Part shown: positions 1-10,790 of the stretch, piece by piece
Position numbering within the stretch: position 1 is the first letter of the stretch
Layout: each line of letters starts with the position of its first letter
Source: Nemertoderma westbladi
Lineage: Eukaryota; Xenacoelomorpha; Nemertodermatida; Nemertodermatidae
Direction of reading: 5' to 3'
Length of the DNA: 64,000 nt
Assembly (NCBI GenBank): GCA_032718475.1
Contig: JAUCBJ010003686.1
Span: 1-64,000, forward strand
The notes under the pieces: generated by a model
The model's input: the letters and a program-made list of their open reading frames with translations, nothing else
Database searches by the model: none
Told to the model about the DNA's origin: nothing
Position numbers and translations under genes: made by a program

Positions 1-266
1 GAAGTTTAGGCCCTACATTAAAATTGACTTATAAAATATATGTATTTAAATAACACTCACGTTAAACAAACAGGGCTGATCAACCTACACCCTACACCCA
101 TATGTTCACATATCAGTATTCACGTTAACGTAACTTCACCTCTACTCACGTTCAGACCAACTACAGTTAGGATACTCATCACTCATGTTAAACCAATTCG
201 ACGTTCACAAACGTTCAATTGAAGTTCACCCAATATAACACTCACAATCATATATTAGCTCTACTG
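1..266. other. Non-coding AT-rich DNA with a recurring CACTCACGTT-like motif
   Basis: No credible gene is visible. The motif ACTCACGTT or close variants recurs near positions 53, 148 and 180, and again near 780-810, without a regular period. It may be a decayed dispersed repeat. Confidence 0.4.
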
Positions 267-480
267 ACCTGGATTAGCGCATCACATTCCCAACTTGTTC
301 GTTTAGACGAGATACAGAAACGAGCACTACGAATTTATTGGCAACGAACCCAAACCCAGCAGCATTCAAAAACTTGAGCACAGGAGAAATGCGGGGCGTT
401 CTTTTTTCTTCGCAAGATTCAGCAAACTGAGGCGCCCCATTGCTTCGTTCAATGGTTCCAGGTCACAGCCTCACACTCCC
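267..480 (+). pseudogene. Relic of a non-LTR retrotransposon reverse transcriptase C-terminal region
   Basis: Translation from 267 gives a short stretch containing SQLVRLDEIQKRALRIYW before a stop near 375. The pattern 'L..LD..QKRALRII' is typical of the region after the RT core in jockey/CR1-like LINEs, where the protein binds its template RNA. A further LINE-like segment (RRNAGRSFFFARF) follows in another frame, so at least one frameshift is present. No start codon, RT catalytic motif or endonuclease remains. The family assignment rests on motif recall only. It is unrelated by eye to the LINE family found five times elsewhere in the window. Confidence 0.45.
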
Positions 481-1763
481 ACACTCCCTCACTCACCATG
501 AGCACCATCTACAGTACCCTGGCGACAGAAACATAACTGGCCATAATGGTCACTGTGCTCTTTTGAGCGCAGTGTAAGTCCCATTGCAACGCATATATCG
601 GACGGTCTCCCGTCTGATATGACTAACCTTAATATGTCTCGATTTAAGCGCAAAACAAACTCATTATTATTAGAACCACGGTCCGGTATGATGTTTTCGA
701 TGTTAATAATATATTAATATATACTGTAGATAAATATAGTAAGTTAGTTAAGTTAACTAACATGTAAATAAAAAAAGCTCTCACGTTAACACAAAAGCAC
801 TCACGTTCAGCTATCAGCACACGCATACCAGCACTCAAAAAACAATCATTATCTCTCACAGCTATACCAACAGAATTCATATTCACCCAACAGCACCCAT
901 GTAAGTCCAACTCTCCAAAAGCACTCACCTTAGTCACGTTTCATTCAATTGTATTCAGGTTCACCTAACTGTCTTTCTCGCTAAAGTAATAAATTACGGT
1001 TGCTAAGGAGGAAGCTGACAATACAATGGTTGCTAAGTGTCTGACCAACAGATTAGGTTATAACCGAACCGGAATAATTAACCGCACTATTATTATAGCT
1101 TCCCACCAATGTATATTTAATTGATTTTAAATCTTAATAAGATTTCCGGTGTTTTGTGTTGAACTTATTATAAAGAGATTCAAACGGCAATACAGAAACT
1201 ATATTTATTTAGTCGGCACCAGCAGGCCTAGAGCGTGGAAAGGAGGTTTACTTTGTTTGGATTCAATGGAAGGTCATTTAACAAATCCCAGGAAATATAA
1301 TAATTAAATTTATTTGATGCCCAGAAAATCCCGATTTGATTATATCACTTGATAAAGATGCAGTCTTGGCTGTTATGTCCTGAAGGCATAAAAGGTTGGT
1401 TGATAGGGGAGGATATTGTGGGCTGGGTTACAGCTATTCCAAGGCACAATGTCCTTTCATAGAGCCCTGCCTCCCTTACTTCCACCCCCCCCCCCCCCCC
1501 CCCCCTTCAACATCACACTGCGGGATTTTTTTTAAGGAGGTAAGTTCAAGGAGGGATTCGATAGTGATTGCAACTGAGATGGTTAGTGTGTAATCTGTGT
1601 ATTATACAGTATATAGGCCTACCACTGTAGCTAGGCCTACCATACTGTATAACCTGTAAAGGATTACCGCAGCTATACACTACACTAGGCCTACAGTACA
1701 TATTGGTCGCTGCTGCTTTATTCTCACCTTCTACGTTAACGCCCCCCTAACGTCCACCCTAGT
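481..1763. other. Intergenic DNA, no gene seen
   Basis: AT-rich with scattered TAGGCCTA motifs near 1616-1690 and a C homopolymer of about 20 bases at 1487-1505. Short ORFs here lack codon bias or recognisable domains and are treated as chance. Confidence 0.5.
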
Positions 1764-2030
1764 AATCAATATTACGCAGACAGTTTAAAACTTATCATAT
1801 CTCAAATTCTTTTTTGTGAATAAAAAGTCTTAGTTTCCCTCCAGAAACGACAATAGAATGATGACAAGTAAAACTGACGTAGATTGGCCTTTAATCTACA
1901 ATATATACAGCTTTTAGGCCTACAGTATATGTAGGATTTATCCCAGACTCATTATCTGATGTAGGTTGACACATCACATTGATAGATTAAATGCGACTGG
2001 GCTCGCTAATGATTCGCATCTCCGAGTTCC
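1764..2030 (+). repeat. Dispersed ~260 bp repeat, copy A
   Basis: This segment matches 3463-3718 in the same orientation. Shared blocks in order include AATCAATATTA, CGACAATAGAATGATGACA, TAGATTGGCCT, CCCAGACTCATTATCTGATG and TAGATTAAATGC. Copy A has extra bases after the GTTTAAAACTT block. There are no terminal repeats or ORF, so the class is unknown. Confidence 0.7.
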
Positions 2031-3462
2031 AAACTCTGCCCCAACCATGAAATGCTCAAATAATCCGGCATATCAACTTCAATAAACAAGAAATTCCGTT
2101 TGTAAAACCGTCCGATCGAATTAGTAAGGCTTTCTGTATAATCAATAAGAAATACCGGTACAGTAAAAGGATTTTCTGAATTGTTATACTGTATACCGTT
2201 AGGTGCCTAGGGAAGGTCGTTGTTACTTTCAGCTGGAATTGTAGCTGGTTGGCGGGTTTCTTAAGTGCTACTCTCAGCAAATTAAATATTTCGTTTAGTG
2301 TAGTTGTTGCTGGCCGTATCGTTCGGTATATCAGCCTCTCGGTTTAATCTCAACTGATCGTAAAAATCGTTGGTTGAATGATTGATGAAGGTGTAACTTA
2401 ATCGGTAGCGCTAAGAATTGAAACAAATTTCACTTGAAAGAAACGACATTCATTCTTATAAGATTTCGAGCAACAAGTGAGAGTTATGTTCCGTTTTTTA
2501 AAGGTTAGGGTGTCTAGGATACTGGGATAAATCAGTATTTTAATTTATTTTTATTTTGATTGTGAACAGCGAACGAAGCCTTTGTAGAACAAGGAACTTT
2601 TTAAAAGGAACTCATTAAAAGGTATAAAAAGAAACCCAATAAATGCATGGAGGGGGTGGGCGGGTGTGTATGGCGGTATCATTAGGTGTGCCACAGGCCA
2701 CAGCAGTGCAGAGGTTGAACAATTAATATTCCACCTCGTTTAAGTATTAGTAGGAAATCCTTTAGAGTAGATGGTACAGTAGATAATGGGTTCGTGACTA
2801 ACCGAATCCGTATAATAATTTGGATGGATGGATTGTTAGAGCGGCAATGAATACTTAGAGATGGAACCCCTGTGCCTTATTAGATGTTGACTGACTGCTC
2901 CGTTTGAACAGATAATGCTGCGTTGACTTTCTGTGTGGGAGGTGGGACGCGTATACGCTGACAGCTTTTTAAATGGAAAAAACCTCAAAACATTATTTGA
3001 GTGAGTACTTGACTGAGGTTTACTTGTTGTAGACTGTAGATGCTCTATGTGCGTCGGTCTGGTTTAAATTTAATAATATTTAATAATCCAAAAGACTTAA
3101 AACAATTTCTTGTAATTGTAAATTAATCTATTTTGCTACATTATTTCAACAATGGCTGACAGCAGTGACAAATCCTCGCAAACGCTGAGGAGTACGTCAT
3201 TGTAGCGTTGCTATACCTGCTTCGCAAGGTATAAATAGATTCTAACGATTCTAAAGCAATAGACTTCTACTCTAGAACTAGTTATACAACATATTTCGTT
3301 CAAAAGGACTATCGTGTTATTTTAATGAATGTTTTAACACCCCAATATTTGCAGTTCAATTATTAATAATTATTGTTCTATAATTTAATGTTAATAATTA
3401 TTACTTGTTATTAAAATCGAATATTTTTTAATCTTGGAGTAAACAAAAAACTTCAACTTCAA
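2031..3462. other. Intergenic DNA, no gene seen
   Basis: AT-rich sequence between the two copies of the dispersed repeat. No coding pattern, tRNA or terminal repeat was recognised. Confidence 0.45.
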
Positions 3463-3718
3463 CAATCAATATTATGCAGACAGATTATCATATCTGCAAT
3501 CCTTTTGTGAATTTTCAAGTTTCCCTCATGAAACGACAATAGAATGATGACAGCTAATTGACATAGATTGGCCTCCAATCTGCAATATAGCGAGCGGTAC
3601 ACCAGTCTAGGCCTATGGGTAGGTTTATCTCCCAGACTCATTATCTGATGCAGGTTGACACATCAACAGATAGATTAAATGCAAGTAAGCGCTCTAACGA
3701 CTCATTCTCCCAGTTCCA
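3463..3718 (+). repeat. Dispersed ~260 bp repeat, copy B
   Basis: Direct-orientation partner of 1764-2030, diverged by substitutions and small indels (estimated by eye at roughly 80 percent identity). The spacing of about 1.7 kb and lack of flanking duplications visible by eye leave open whether these are two insertions or one segmental duplication. Confidence 0.7.
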
Positions 3719-3783
3719 AGATAAATTTTAGATAAGTTTATTTAATACCACATAAAACGAAAACCGCCTTTCCAAAATATGAA

Positions 3784-3872
3784 TAAGTGAATTGTTCTGT
3801 TTTCCCTTACAAGTTTTAATTGCATTTCATAAAACTACTAACTAGTTCGCCCTCTAGCGGCAAACTTTAGAA
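3784..3872 (+). repeat. Dispersed repeat related to 45271-45352
   Basis: The block beginning AAGTGAATTGTTC, then TTTTAATTGCATTTCATAAA and CTAGTTCGCCCT is found again near 45278 in the same orientation with about 80 percent identity by eye. The element boundaries are unclear. Confidence 0.55.
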
Positions 3873-4440
3873 GTAAAGATGGAGCAGCGTCCTACAAATG
3901 TGCAGCCATTTATTATCAAGCCACACAGGCCCAGTTTCAGCTTAAAAACGGATTAAAATCAAAGAGACGAGAGAAGGTTTTAACCTTCAGACATTTCGCC
4001 CTCAAGTGGCAGATCGGATAACTGTGGCGGATTATTCTGATGTGAAAGACACAGCTGATAGACAAGTACAATAAGTACATATCTGCCAAGTTACAGTTTG
4101 AACGGATTAAGAGCAATGAAATGTGAGGACATTTATTGTTTAGGTAAGTAGACCCCTTGCGGCCGACAGGCGAACTGTAGAAGTGTGTCTGTATGTAAAC
4201 TTTCTACACTTATTTCATAATAAGCAGTCCTAGAGAGAAGAAAAATGTTTATATATGTATATAGACCTACATGGAAAATCCTCGAAAATCGAGTTACAAG
4301 TATTTCAGATTTGACCCATAAAATTAAATCAACAAATAAAACCGCAGAGGTCGACTTTGTACCATACCGTACCTTGCAAGTATAAGGCTACTCTCCTAGA
4401 CCTATAGACAATAATTTTTGTGCTATTGGTCCTAAATTAT
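3873..4440. other. Intergenic DNA, no gene seen
   Basis: Contains a second TTCGCCCTCAAGTGGCA-type motif near 3996, suggesting more copies of the preceding repeat family. No gene was recognised. Confidence 0.4.
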
Positions 4441-4706
4441 GTGATTAAATAAATTGGAGATGAGCTGTTGCAACTGTAATTAATGATGTAATGTAAATGG
4501 TTTTGTTCAGTGGCTGAGGGGCTAATGGCTGAGCTGGTTAGCGCTACTGATGAGGCCTGTTAGGCCGAAACGTACGTATAGCGCTGGTTCAACCCCTCGG
4601 TGACGCGCTTTCTCATTTTTTCCAATTCTGAACAAAACCATAATATTTCATCTTTAATTACAGTTGCATTAACAGCTCATTTCCAATTAATTTAATTAAT
4701 ATCACC
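4441..4706. mobile_element. Palindromic foldback element carrying a hammerhead ribozyme
   Basis: The left arm (4441-4510) and the right arm (4628-4705) are inverted copies of one another, with the blocks GAGCTGTT, CAACTGTAATTAA and GGTTTTGTTCAG matching their reverse complements. Inside is a weaker inverted pair around CTGAGGGG and CCCCTCGG, then the ribozyme at the apex. An A-box-like TGGCTGAGCTGG (4526-4537) and a B-box-like GGTTCAACCCC (4586-4596) are also present, so a Pol III-transcribed origin is possible. Metazoan small retroelements with type I hammerheads (retrozymes, Penelope-like elements) are known, but this long-armed palindrome is not obviously either. Confidence 0.75.
4540..4585 (+). 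ncRNA. Type I hammerhead self-cleaving ribozyme
   Basis: All core elements are present in order. Stem I 5' strand AGCGCTA (4540-4546) is followed by the conserved CTGATGA (4547-4553). Stem II is GGCC, loop TGTTA, GGCC (4554-4566), then GAA(A) (4567-4570). Stem III is minimal, ACG with a two-base TA loop and CGT (4570-4577). The predicted cleavage triplet GTA ends at 4578, and stem I 3' strand TAGCGCT (4579-4585) is perfectly complementary to the 5' strand. Cleavage is predicted between 4578 and 4579. The very short, self-complementary stem III (ACGTACGT) is characteristic of hammerheads thought to work best as dimers. The reading is direct from sequence; activity is inferred. Confidence 0.9.
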
Positions 4707-4800
4707 AGGCAGCAATTCAACTTAATGCAACTTAAGACAGCCTGTTCAATAGAAGTGGATTAGGTGGGATAGCGAATGTCAGGGACAAGTGGCTGAACTG

Positions 4801-4916
4801 GTTAATTGATTTTCCTAATTAATCAGACTGATTAGCGCCCTAACACCCAATGGGTCATGAGTGTTGTCCAACCATCGCCTAGAGGGCCAAGAGGGTGTCA
4901 TAAGGGACACCTCTTG
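4801..4916 (+). repeat. Left copy of a ~115 bp inverted repeat bracketing BEL-1
   Basis: Matches the reverse complement of 17586-17700 at roughly 95 percent by eye, through the blocks TAATTAATCAGACTGATTAG, CGCCCTAACACCCAATGGGT and CGCCTAGAGGGCCAAGAGGG. Homology stops sharply at both ends of the block. It may be part of another repeat family present on both sides rather than a terminal inverted repeat of one transposon. Confidence 0.75.
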
Positions 4917-5551
4917 TTAGCGGATCCAATTCGCTACACCACCCAGTGGAAAATGGGGAAAGTGGCTTTTTACCAATTATAGTTAGCTAGGTGACAATAC
5001 CAATATAATGTCACCTAACAACCAACAAAGGCAATATGCGTTGCCAGCCACAGGGAGAGATGAGCTGCTACAAGCCATCTAGGAGGAGAAAGCTAGCACG
5101 TGCACGCAGAGGTTAGGGGTTGCCAAGGGAGGTAGAACAGAGTAGCCAATGGTGGGACAGATTACCATCTGATTAAAACGCATCCATTGGCCAGGCCAAA
5201 TACTAAGTAGCAATATTCCCTATGTGTTAGTAATATAACCGTTGTCTTTATTACCTGTTGTTTGGTTGGTTTGTACCAAGTGTGGAAGCAAGATGGTGTA
5301 GAACGTTGTCATTAACCATGCTATTATTGTATAATGATTGTGCTATTATTGTATTCTGACATTACGAGCAACTGCCACTAAAACTCAGTTATTCTATTGG
5401 CCTCCAGCCTTTTAGATACCACAAGCCTTTCAGCAGCCAGCGGATGCGGCAACGCACTATCCAAACACAAACACACTGGTCAGGATTCCCTCACCAACTC
5501 GGGGATCCCGTCACAGTCTAAACCACTTAGTCGAAGCCCACTTAACAAACT
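4917..5551. other. Presumed BEL-1 5' non-coding region
   Basis: No gene is visible. A perfect hairpin is formed by TAGGTGACA (4988-4996) and TGTCACCTA (5009-5017). This region should contain the 5' LTR and primer-binding site of BEL-1, but I could not match any part of it to the sequence downstream of BEL-1's last ORF, so the LTRs are not defined. Confidence 0.4.
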
Positions 5552-5875
5552 GTGAGAACACGCCAACAACGAGGGATGATGAGTGAACAACCGTCCCAAG
5601 GTCCAGAGGGAGAAGGAAGCCTGCCGCGTACCCTGAGCGATAGAGACCAAACGATTCGGGAGGCAGCAACGAGGCGGTACCAGCCTACCACACCAGATTC
5701 ACCGAGGAGAGACGGTTTGGTCGTCGAAGAAGAGAGGGGTCGAGTACAAGGAGAAGAGAGACGCGAGTCGGCACAGGACGAGAGTGGCGAGAGAAGTACC
5801 GGAGTCGCCAGCCAACCAATGGCTACAGGCGGTGAGCGGCCCGCCAGAACGGCAATGCTGGGGCTGACGGTCTGA
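5552..5875 (+). pseudogene. Possible BEL-1 gag N-terminal fragment (hypothetical)
   Basis: A 107-residue polar ORF rich in Glu, Arg and Ser (SDRDQTIREAATRRYQP, EEERGRVQGEERRESAQ). It has no domain I recognise. The position, just after the expected 5' LTR/primer region and before the coiled-coil ORF, fits the N-terminus of the gag polyprotein. An internal ATG at 5579 could equally be the start. It is offered as coding mainly because of composition and position. Confidence 0.3.
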
Positions 5876-6194
5876 CGCCGGACAAGGAGAGGAGGGAGGC
5901 CAAGAAGTTCAGGAGGAAGACATTGGGACAAGCGATCGCCTATGACGCGGGTACAACGCAACAAGAAAGATGCTCAAAGACGCTAAGACCAGAGGGATGG
6001 TAGATCAGCTCAAGTTGTACCAGAGACTCGGTGAGTGCAATAAACATTTTCACTACCTAGCCCGATTTGGGCAGGGGAACTGGCAAGTGAGAGGGCGAGG
6101 GGGGTCGCCACAGAACTGTTTGAATTGTGGTGATCCGAGATAATGCAACCTGGTGTAGTGTACATATGGCCTTATCGCGTGGGGAATTAAGTTA

Positions 6195-6800
6195 GTGGCA
6201 TGGGTGGATCCGCGCGACACCGAACCCAAAGTTAACCCCGAGGATTCGGTGTCATTGGTTAGTAGGAGTGCTAGCAAGCGCGACAAAATTAGCAGAACGA
6301 TCAGACAGGGAGAGTCCGTCACAACCGAAAAGTCCACTACATCCTCCGCGAAAGCAAGAAGGGTGTTAGAGATAGATCTGGCGTGTCAGCTATACATGGT
6401 CGCACTAGACCAAAAGGAATTAGAGATACAGCTGGATGAGGGGACTGAGTTATTAGAAAGGGAAAGGGAGCTAGCGAGAGAGTGTAAAGAGAGGGCCAAG
6501 AAGGTGGCAAGAAACTATAGGGAACGTGAGGAGAGGGAAATGAGTAAGCATAGAGAATATGAGGAGAAAGAAACGAATGAGTGCAAAGAGCGGGATGCCA
6601 GGGAGGCAGAGAGGGTTGAGAGAGAAACGAACGAGCGCAAAGAGCGAGAAGCGAGGGAGGCAACGATGGTTGAGAGAGAAGAGAACAAGCGCAGAGAGCG
6701 GGATGCTAGGAAAGCTGAGAGGATTGCGAGGGAAGCAGAGATAGCTGATGAGAGTGTTAGAGAGGACAGAGAGAGAGAGGGGGGGTGGGTAAAAGAATGA
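6195..6800 (+). pseudogene. BEL-1 gag charged coiled-coil segment
   Basis: A 201-residue ORF whose second half is almost pure Glu/Arg/Lys with a heptad-like pattern (for example EREEREMSKHREYEEKE, RERDARKAERIAREAE). This predicts a long coiled coil and resembles the Gln/Glu/Arg-rich segment of BEL-2 gag at 30830-31200. Such segments probably drive Gag oligomerisation. The first ~50 residues are Ser/Asp-rich and unstructured. The shared composition in both BEL elements supports its being part of gag, though low-complexity sequence makes homology hard to prove. Confidence 0.5.
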
Positions 6801-8154
6801 GGGATGATATGCACGCCTAATTGAGGGGGTTGATGCAGTATCAGGCGAAACAAAAGTACCAATTAGAACTGGCAAAAATGGGTTTATCAGAAAGCGAGGC
6901 TGGTTCGGGAAGTATTTATGAGGAACCAGGGGTAATGGAAACATTTGTTAATACCCCACTTACAACTTACAGGTACCGGACGACAGACACAAAACTGGTG
7001 TGACTGGACGGATGGCGGGGGGGGGGGGGGGGGGGGGTGATGACAATATATTTAATGAGAATGTTAATATTCATAATACCATAGTGGATAACCCTAATAA
7101 TAATGAAACATTTCTTACAAGAAATAATGTTTTAACAAAGTAACAATGTGAATGTTGGTACGACAAATAATCAAAATAATTTAAATAATAACCTTAGTAG
7201 TGGTATGATAAATAACAATATAATAAATAATCCCAGTGAAATTAATCAGAATAATCCAAATAATAATGTTATATATATTCATGGTGATGCTAGTGGCGGT
7301 ATAATTAATATAAACATTAGCAAAGCAAATAATTCGCCTAGCGGAGGCCTACAGGGCCACATTATTGCGCAGAGAGAAACGCAGGTGAATGAACCCAGGG
7401 AGAGCAGACCAGTTAGTGGCGAGAGGGGGGGGGGGGGGCAATAAACGCCCAACAGACGTCAACGGGACATATGCGCGCGGTGAGCCGGGGCTTCCAATGA
7501 CAAGGGGAAAAAGGGGGGCAACAGACGCCCCACAGATGTCGGCGGGAAATGCGCGCGCTTGATTTAAGTTAACCGGGGCTCCCAATGACGGAGGATAGTA
7601 GAAGGGTAACAAATATCCGCGATGCCATACACCCGGGTAGAGGGAGGAACGTTGGTGCCGTAAGCGGCCAAATGAGAGAACGTCGAGCCCACTCGGAAGA
7701 TGGAAGAAGAACAGTAGAGTTCATCCGGGAGGTCGATACAAGACCTCATGAATGTGGATATAATGCCGAAACTGGAGGATGTGAGGAGGAACGAGGAGAT
7801 GTTGCTACGGGCAACCAGTGATGTCGAGATAGGATGGACAGTGAAATGTCGATAGTTGAGGTAGAGAGGGAGGGTCGGTGGGGTTGTACTTCGAGAGATT
7901 GCCGTCGCCCCGGAGAAACACAGCCAGGCAAAATATACTACACACCGAGTGAGGGCTACAGAGTGTACCGGAAAGTGGAGGAAGATAGAAATAGTCTAGT
8001 GGACTAAATTATAGGGAAATTAAATCTATAGGGAAACTTCCGGTCGTAATGTAGCTGCCAATCAACAATATGGTAGTCGCGGGGAGGAGTTCTCAGAATA
8101 TTCGAGAAGATTAAACTCTTCGACGCGCTAAAAACTACAATAGAGCTGCCACCC
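6801..8154 (+). pseudogene. BEL-1 gag middle region, decayed, with Asn-rich tract
   Basis: Short open segments in several frames replace what should be one gag reading frame. The clearest is 7148-7444, which reads as an Asn/Ile-rich low-complexity stretch (NNNLSSGMINNNIINN) and then a basic segment. G homopolymers interrupt at 7017-7037 and 7428-7438. 7585-7821 is an Arg/Glu-rich ORF without a recognisable domain. The assignment to gag is positional. Confidence 0.3.
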
Positions 8155-8751
8155 GTGGAGCCTTTTAAGTTTGATGGTAGCAAGCCGGAAGAATATCTAC
8201 AGTTCCGGAGGATGTACAGCAATGAGATTCTTACGAAAAATCTCACACAGGCGGAGTGCCTTAAATATCTTCAAGTCTATACATGGGGGCCAGCCTACGA
8301 TATTGTGCGGCAATACCACGGAATTGAAGGAGGATTTACAACAGCGTGGAGAGCCCTGGATAGTGAATTTGGCCATCCTGCGAAGATTATCCGACAAACC
8401 TTAAGGGGAATAACATCTGGTGGACTCGCAGACAACCCTGTTAGTATCAAAACCTTTGCTAACAAAGTAGAAAAGGTCCTGATAATCCTACTGATGCTAG
8501 ATGCACCATACGAACTAAATGCATCGAGTAACATCACGACCATAGCACAGGCACTACCAATTTGTGTAAGGAACAAAAATGGAGAAAGATCACTTTCTCT
8601 ACTCGAGAGAAAAAGGGTGTGGAGCCGGGGTTGGAGGAGATGTCGACTTCCTTAACTACGAGGCGGAGTTGATAACGGATCCAGTTTATAGTGAGGACAG
8701 TCTAGGCAAAGTACTGAGAACGGATTACAGGCGACCTAAACCGAAACTACT
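8155..8751 (+). pseudogene. BEL-1 gag capsid-like domain
   Basis: The frame from 8155 opens with PFKFDGSKPEEYLQFRRMY, continues with KNLTQAECLKYLQVYTWGPA, then AWRALDSEFGHPAKII. This is the Pao/BEL gag signature (F.G....Y..F...F, K..YL......G.A, A...L...FG). BEL-2 has the matching segment at 31609-31980 (FEGDPVDYLRFKKRFFAQI). After residue ~150 the frame drifts (8579-8850), and the element is then interrupted by LINE sequence. Confidence 0.75.
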
Positions 8752-8803
8752 ACAACTACTAGGATCGACATGCTGCATTGCAGCTGCATTTTTAAGAATG
8801 CTG
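8752..8803 (-). mobile_element. Isolated LINE 3'-end fragment in inverted orientation
   Basis: About 50 bp matching the extreme 3' end of the LINE family on the minus strand (CTACTAGGATCG, then GCTGCATTGCAGCTGC, then TTTTTAAGAATGCTG). It lies 37-40 bp upstream of a plus-strand copy that also ends with this sequence at 9640-9694. The intervening bases read as acidic codons and may be remaining BEL-1 gag. Confidence 0.75.
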
Positions 8804-8843
8804 AGGAAGAAATCGAAGAACTTGACGAGGAAATCCTGCCAAG

Positions 8844-9694
8844 TACCTAACTGATCTAGACTTTGCTGATGACTTAGGAGTACTCTCAGAATCACTAGAG
8901 GGAGCCCAACGGCTCCTCAGCTCATTAGAACATGCTGCTTCTAGTGTTGGTCTTTTTATTAACTCCAGAAAGACCAAAATTTTGACAGTTAACTTTGAAA
9001 GTCCTCAGCAAGTCTCTGATCGGATGAGCATAAGCTCAAAAGATGGTATGCTTGAGCATGTGGAGTACTTCTGTTACCTGGGATCATGGATCTGGAAGTC
9101 AGGTGAGGACCTTCGAATACGTAAGGGAAAGGCATGGGCTGGGCAGCCTTGAATAGGCTTTCCAGGATTTGGAAGTCACCGAGAATTAATCGGAAACTTA
9201 AGGTACGATTATTTAGAGCAGCAGTAGTTCCAGTACTCCTCTATGGGAGTCCATGCTGGGCTCTAACTGCTGAGGACACCAAATCTCTGGATGGCACATT
9301 CACAAGAATGCTACGCCGGGTTCATTGTGTCAAGTACAATGCACACATCTCCAACCAGACACTATATAACATTGGAGGTGTCTCATTGGTTCCCCCAAGC
9401 TTGACACTAGAACAAAATCGCCTCCACTTTGCAGGACATTGCTTTCGCCGTGAGGACCAGCCAGTGCATAATCTTGTACTTTGGCAGCCTCATGGAGTGA
9501 ATAAGCATGGTGGACAGCCCATGACTTTCTTGAGACGCATCTTAAAGGACACTGACCTTGAAGATGCGGATGATCTAGCAAATGTCATTTGTGATAGGGA
9601 GTTGTGGCGGTGCAATTTTGTCGACAAGCCGGCACAGCATTCTTAAAAATGCAGCTGCAATGTAGCATGCCGATCCTAGTAGTAGTAGTAGTAG
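8844..9694 (+). mobile_element. LINE 3' fragment (copy a) inside BEL-1 gag
   Basis: A 5'-truncated copy of the LINE family seen near full length at 25698-29400. It starts just before the RT catalytic box (LDFADD, 8860s) and runs to the 3' end with a (TAG)n tail at 9676-9694. Frame breaks exist: 8844-9133 is in one frame, and 9134-9646 encodes the C-terminal region with RRVHCVKYNAHIS, FAGHCFRREDQPVHNLVLWQ and ILKDTDLEDADDLANV. The insertion splits the BEL-1 zinc-knuckle region, so it is younger than BEL-1. Confidence 0.9.
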
Positions 9695-9960
9695 GGACAG
9701 AGACAAAACAACAACACCAGTAGATATAAGCCTAATACGCCCAGTAGGCTGAGTCCAAGCAACCAAAACACTAAAATGCTAGATATGAATCTAAACGCGA
9801 TACGCAAAGCGCTATATAAGGAACGCTACAATCCCGATTACAATTGTCAATTGCATAGAAGCGGGATGCATAAGACCATAAACTGTAAGCATTGACATGC
9901 TTTACTTAAACAAGACTGAATAGCCTACACTGGAAAATTGGACTTTGTCACTGATGCGCG
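9695..9960 (+). pseudogene. BEL-1 gag zinc-knuckle remnant
   Basis: After the LINE tail, a short frame around 9830-9890 reads NCQLHRSGMHKTINC. That is the spacing of a CX2CX4HX4C knuckle with the second Cys replaced by His. A functional copy at the equivalent place in BEL-2 (CFRCLGTGHYVRDC, 32562) supports the assignment. It ends at a stop soon after. Confidence 0.45.
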
Positions 9961-10038
9961 GTAGGAGGACACAGGAAAGATGAATGTCAAGAACCACCGA
10001 TTAAGTACGCTGAGACTGATGGAACTGGAGGCCAGACG

Positions 10039-10617
10039 ATGGCGACGAGCACCATGGGAATAAGGAGGAAGGGAATAGTACTACTTAGTGTAGTACCAGT
10101 AAGGATGATCGGAGAGAACGGACTATCGATTACAACGTTAATGTTAGTCAATAGTGGGGCAGCGTTCATGCTAACAGAGAGTTGGGTGGCCGAGGAAATA
10201 AGGTTGAAGACCAGGCCAAGTAAAATGGTGGTGACCACGAAATCAAGCAAGGACGAGGTCATGAAGATGAGGACGGGATGGTGTGAAATTGGAGCAATAA
10301 CACCAGGGTGCGACTATGGGGCTACCCTCAAACCCATCCAAGTAATAGAGTCGATCAATATCAACACCAGGCAACCCACAAAGATCGAGATCGAACAGTA
10401 CCAGGACCTGGAAGGCATCAACTTCTCCGTACCAGAACTAGATGTCCCGAAAGTGTCTCTCATAGTCGGCATGAACTGTCCAACAGCCCATGAGAGGCTG
10501 CAAACCAGTTTCGGTGATGACAAGGAGCAAAACCCGGTGGCCATTCGCACGCCATTCGGGTGGATGCTCAGTGGCCCAATAAAGACGAGGATCCCGTTTA
10601 GTGTGTCCGAATCCTAA
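10039..10617 (+). pseudogene. BEL-1 aspartic protease region
   Basis: A 192-residue frame with the BEL/Pao protease layout. A beta-rich N-terminus leads to LVNSGAAFMLTESW, where the catalytic DSGA is changed to NSGA. Then come an IDV-like conserved C-terminal stretch (LDVPKVSLIVGMNCPTAHE) and the family-typical RTPFGWMLSGPI near the end. BEL-2 shows the same order (DNGSDGT, LLIGLDTPELPIP, TIMGWTLCGI). The D-to-N change at the active site suggests loss of function, or an RT-generated mutation. The stop after this block separates it from RT. Confidence 0.8.
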
Positions 10618-10790
10618 GGGTGCATGTTCACTGGAACAATGAGAGAGGACAAAGGGGCAGAGGAACGAAGGGGCAGAGGAACAACTCAAAAGGCTGCTAT
10701 GGCAGGACTTCGAGGGGTTAATGGAGACCAGGGTAGGAACCTCAGTAGAGGACAAACAGGCACATGAGAGCATCAGGAGATCGATGAAGT

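Noticed and set aside
4526-4596. tRNA gene or plain tRNA-SINE at the ribozyme palindrome
   Set aside because: Box A- and B-like strings occur, but the sequence between them forms a complete hammerhead core and no cloverleaf; the boxes may be coincidental.
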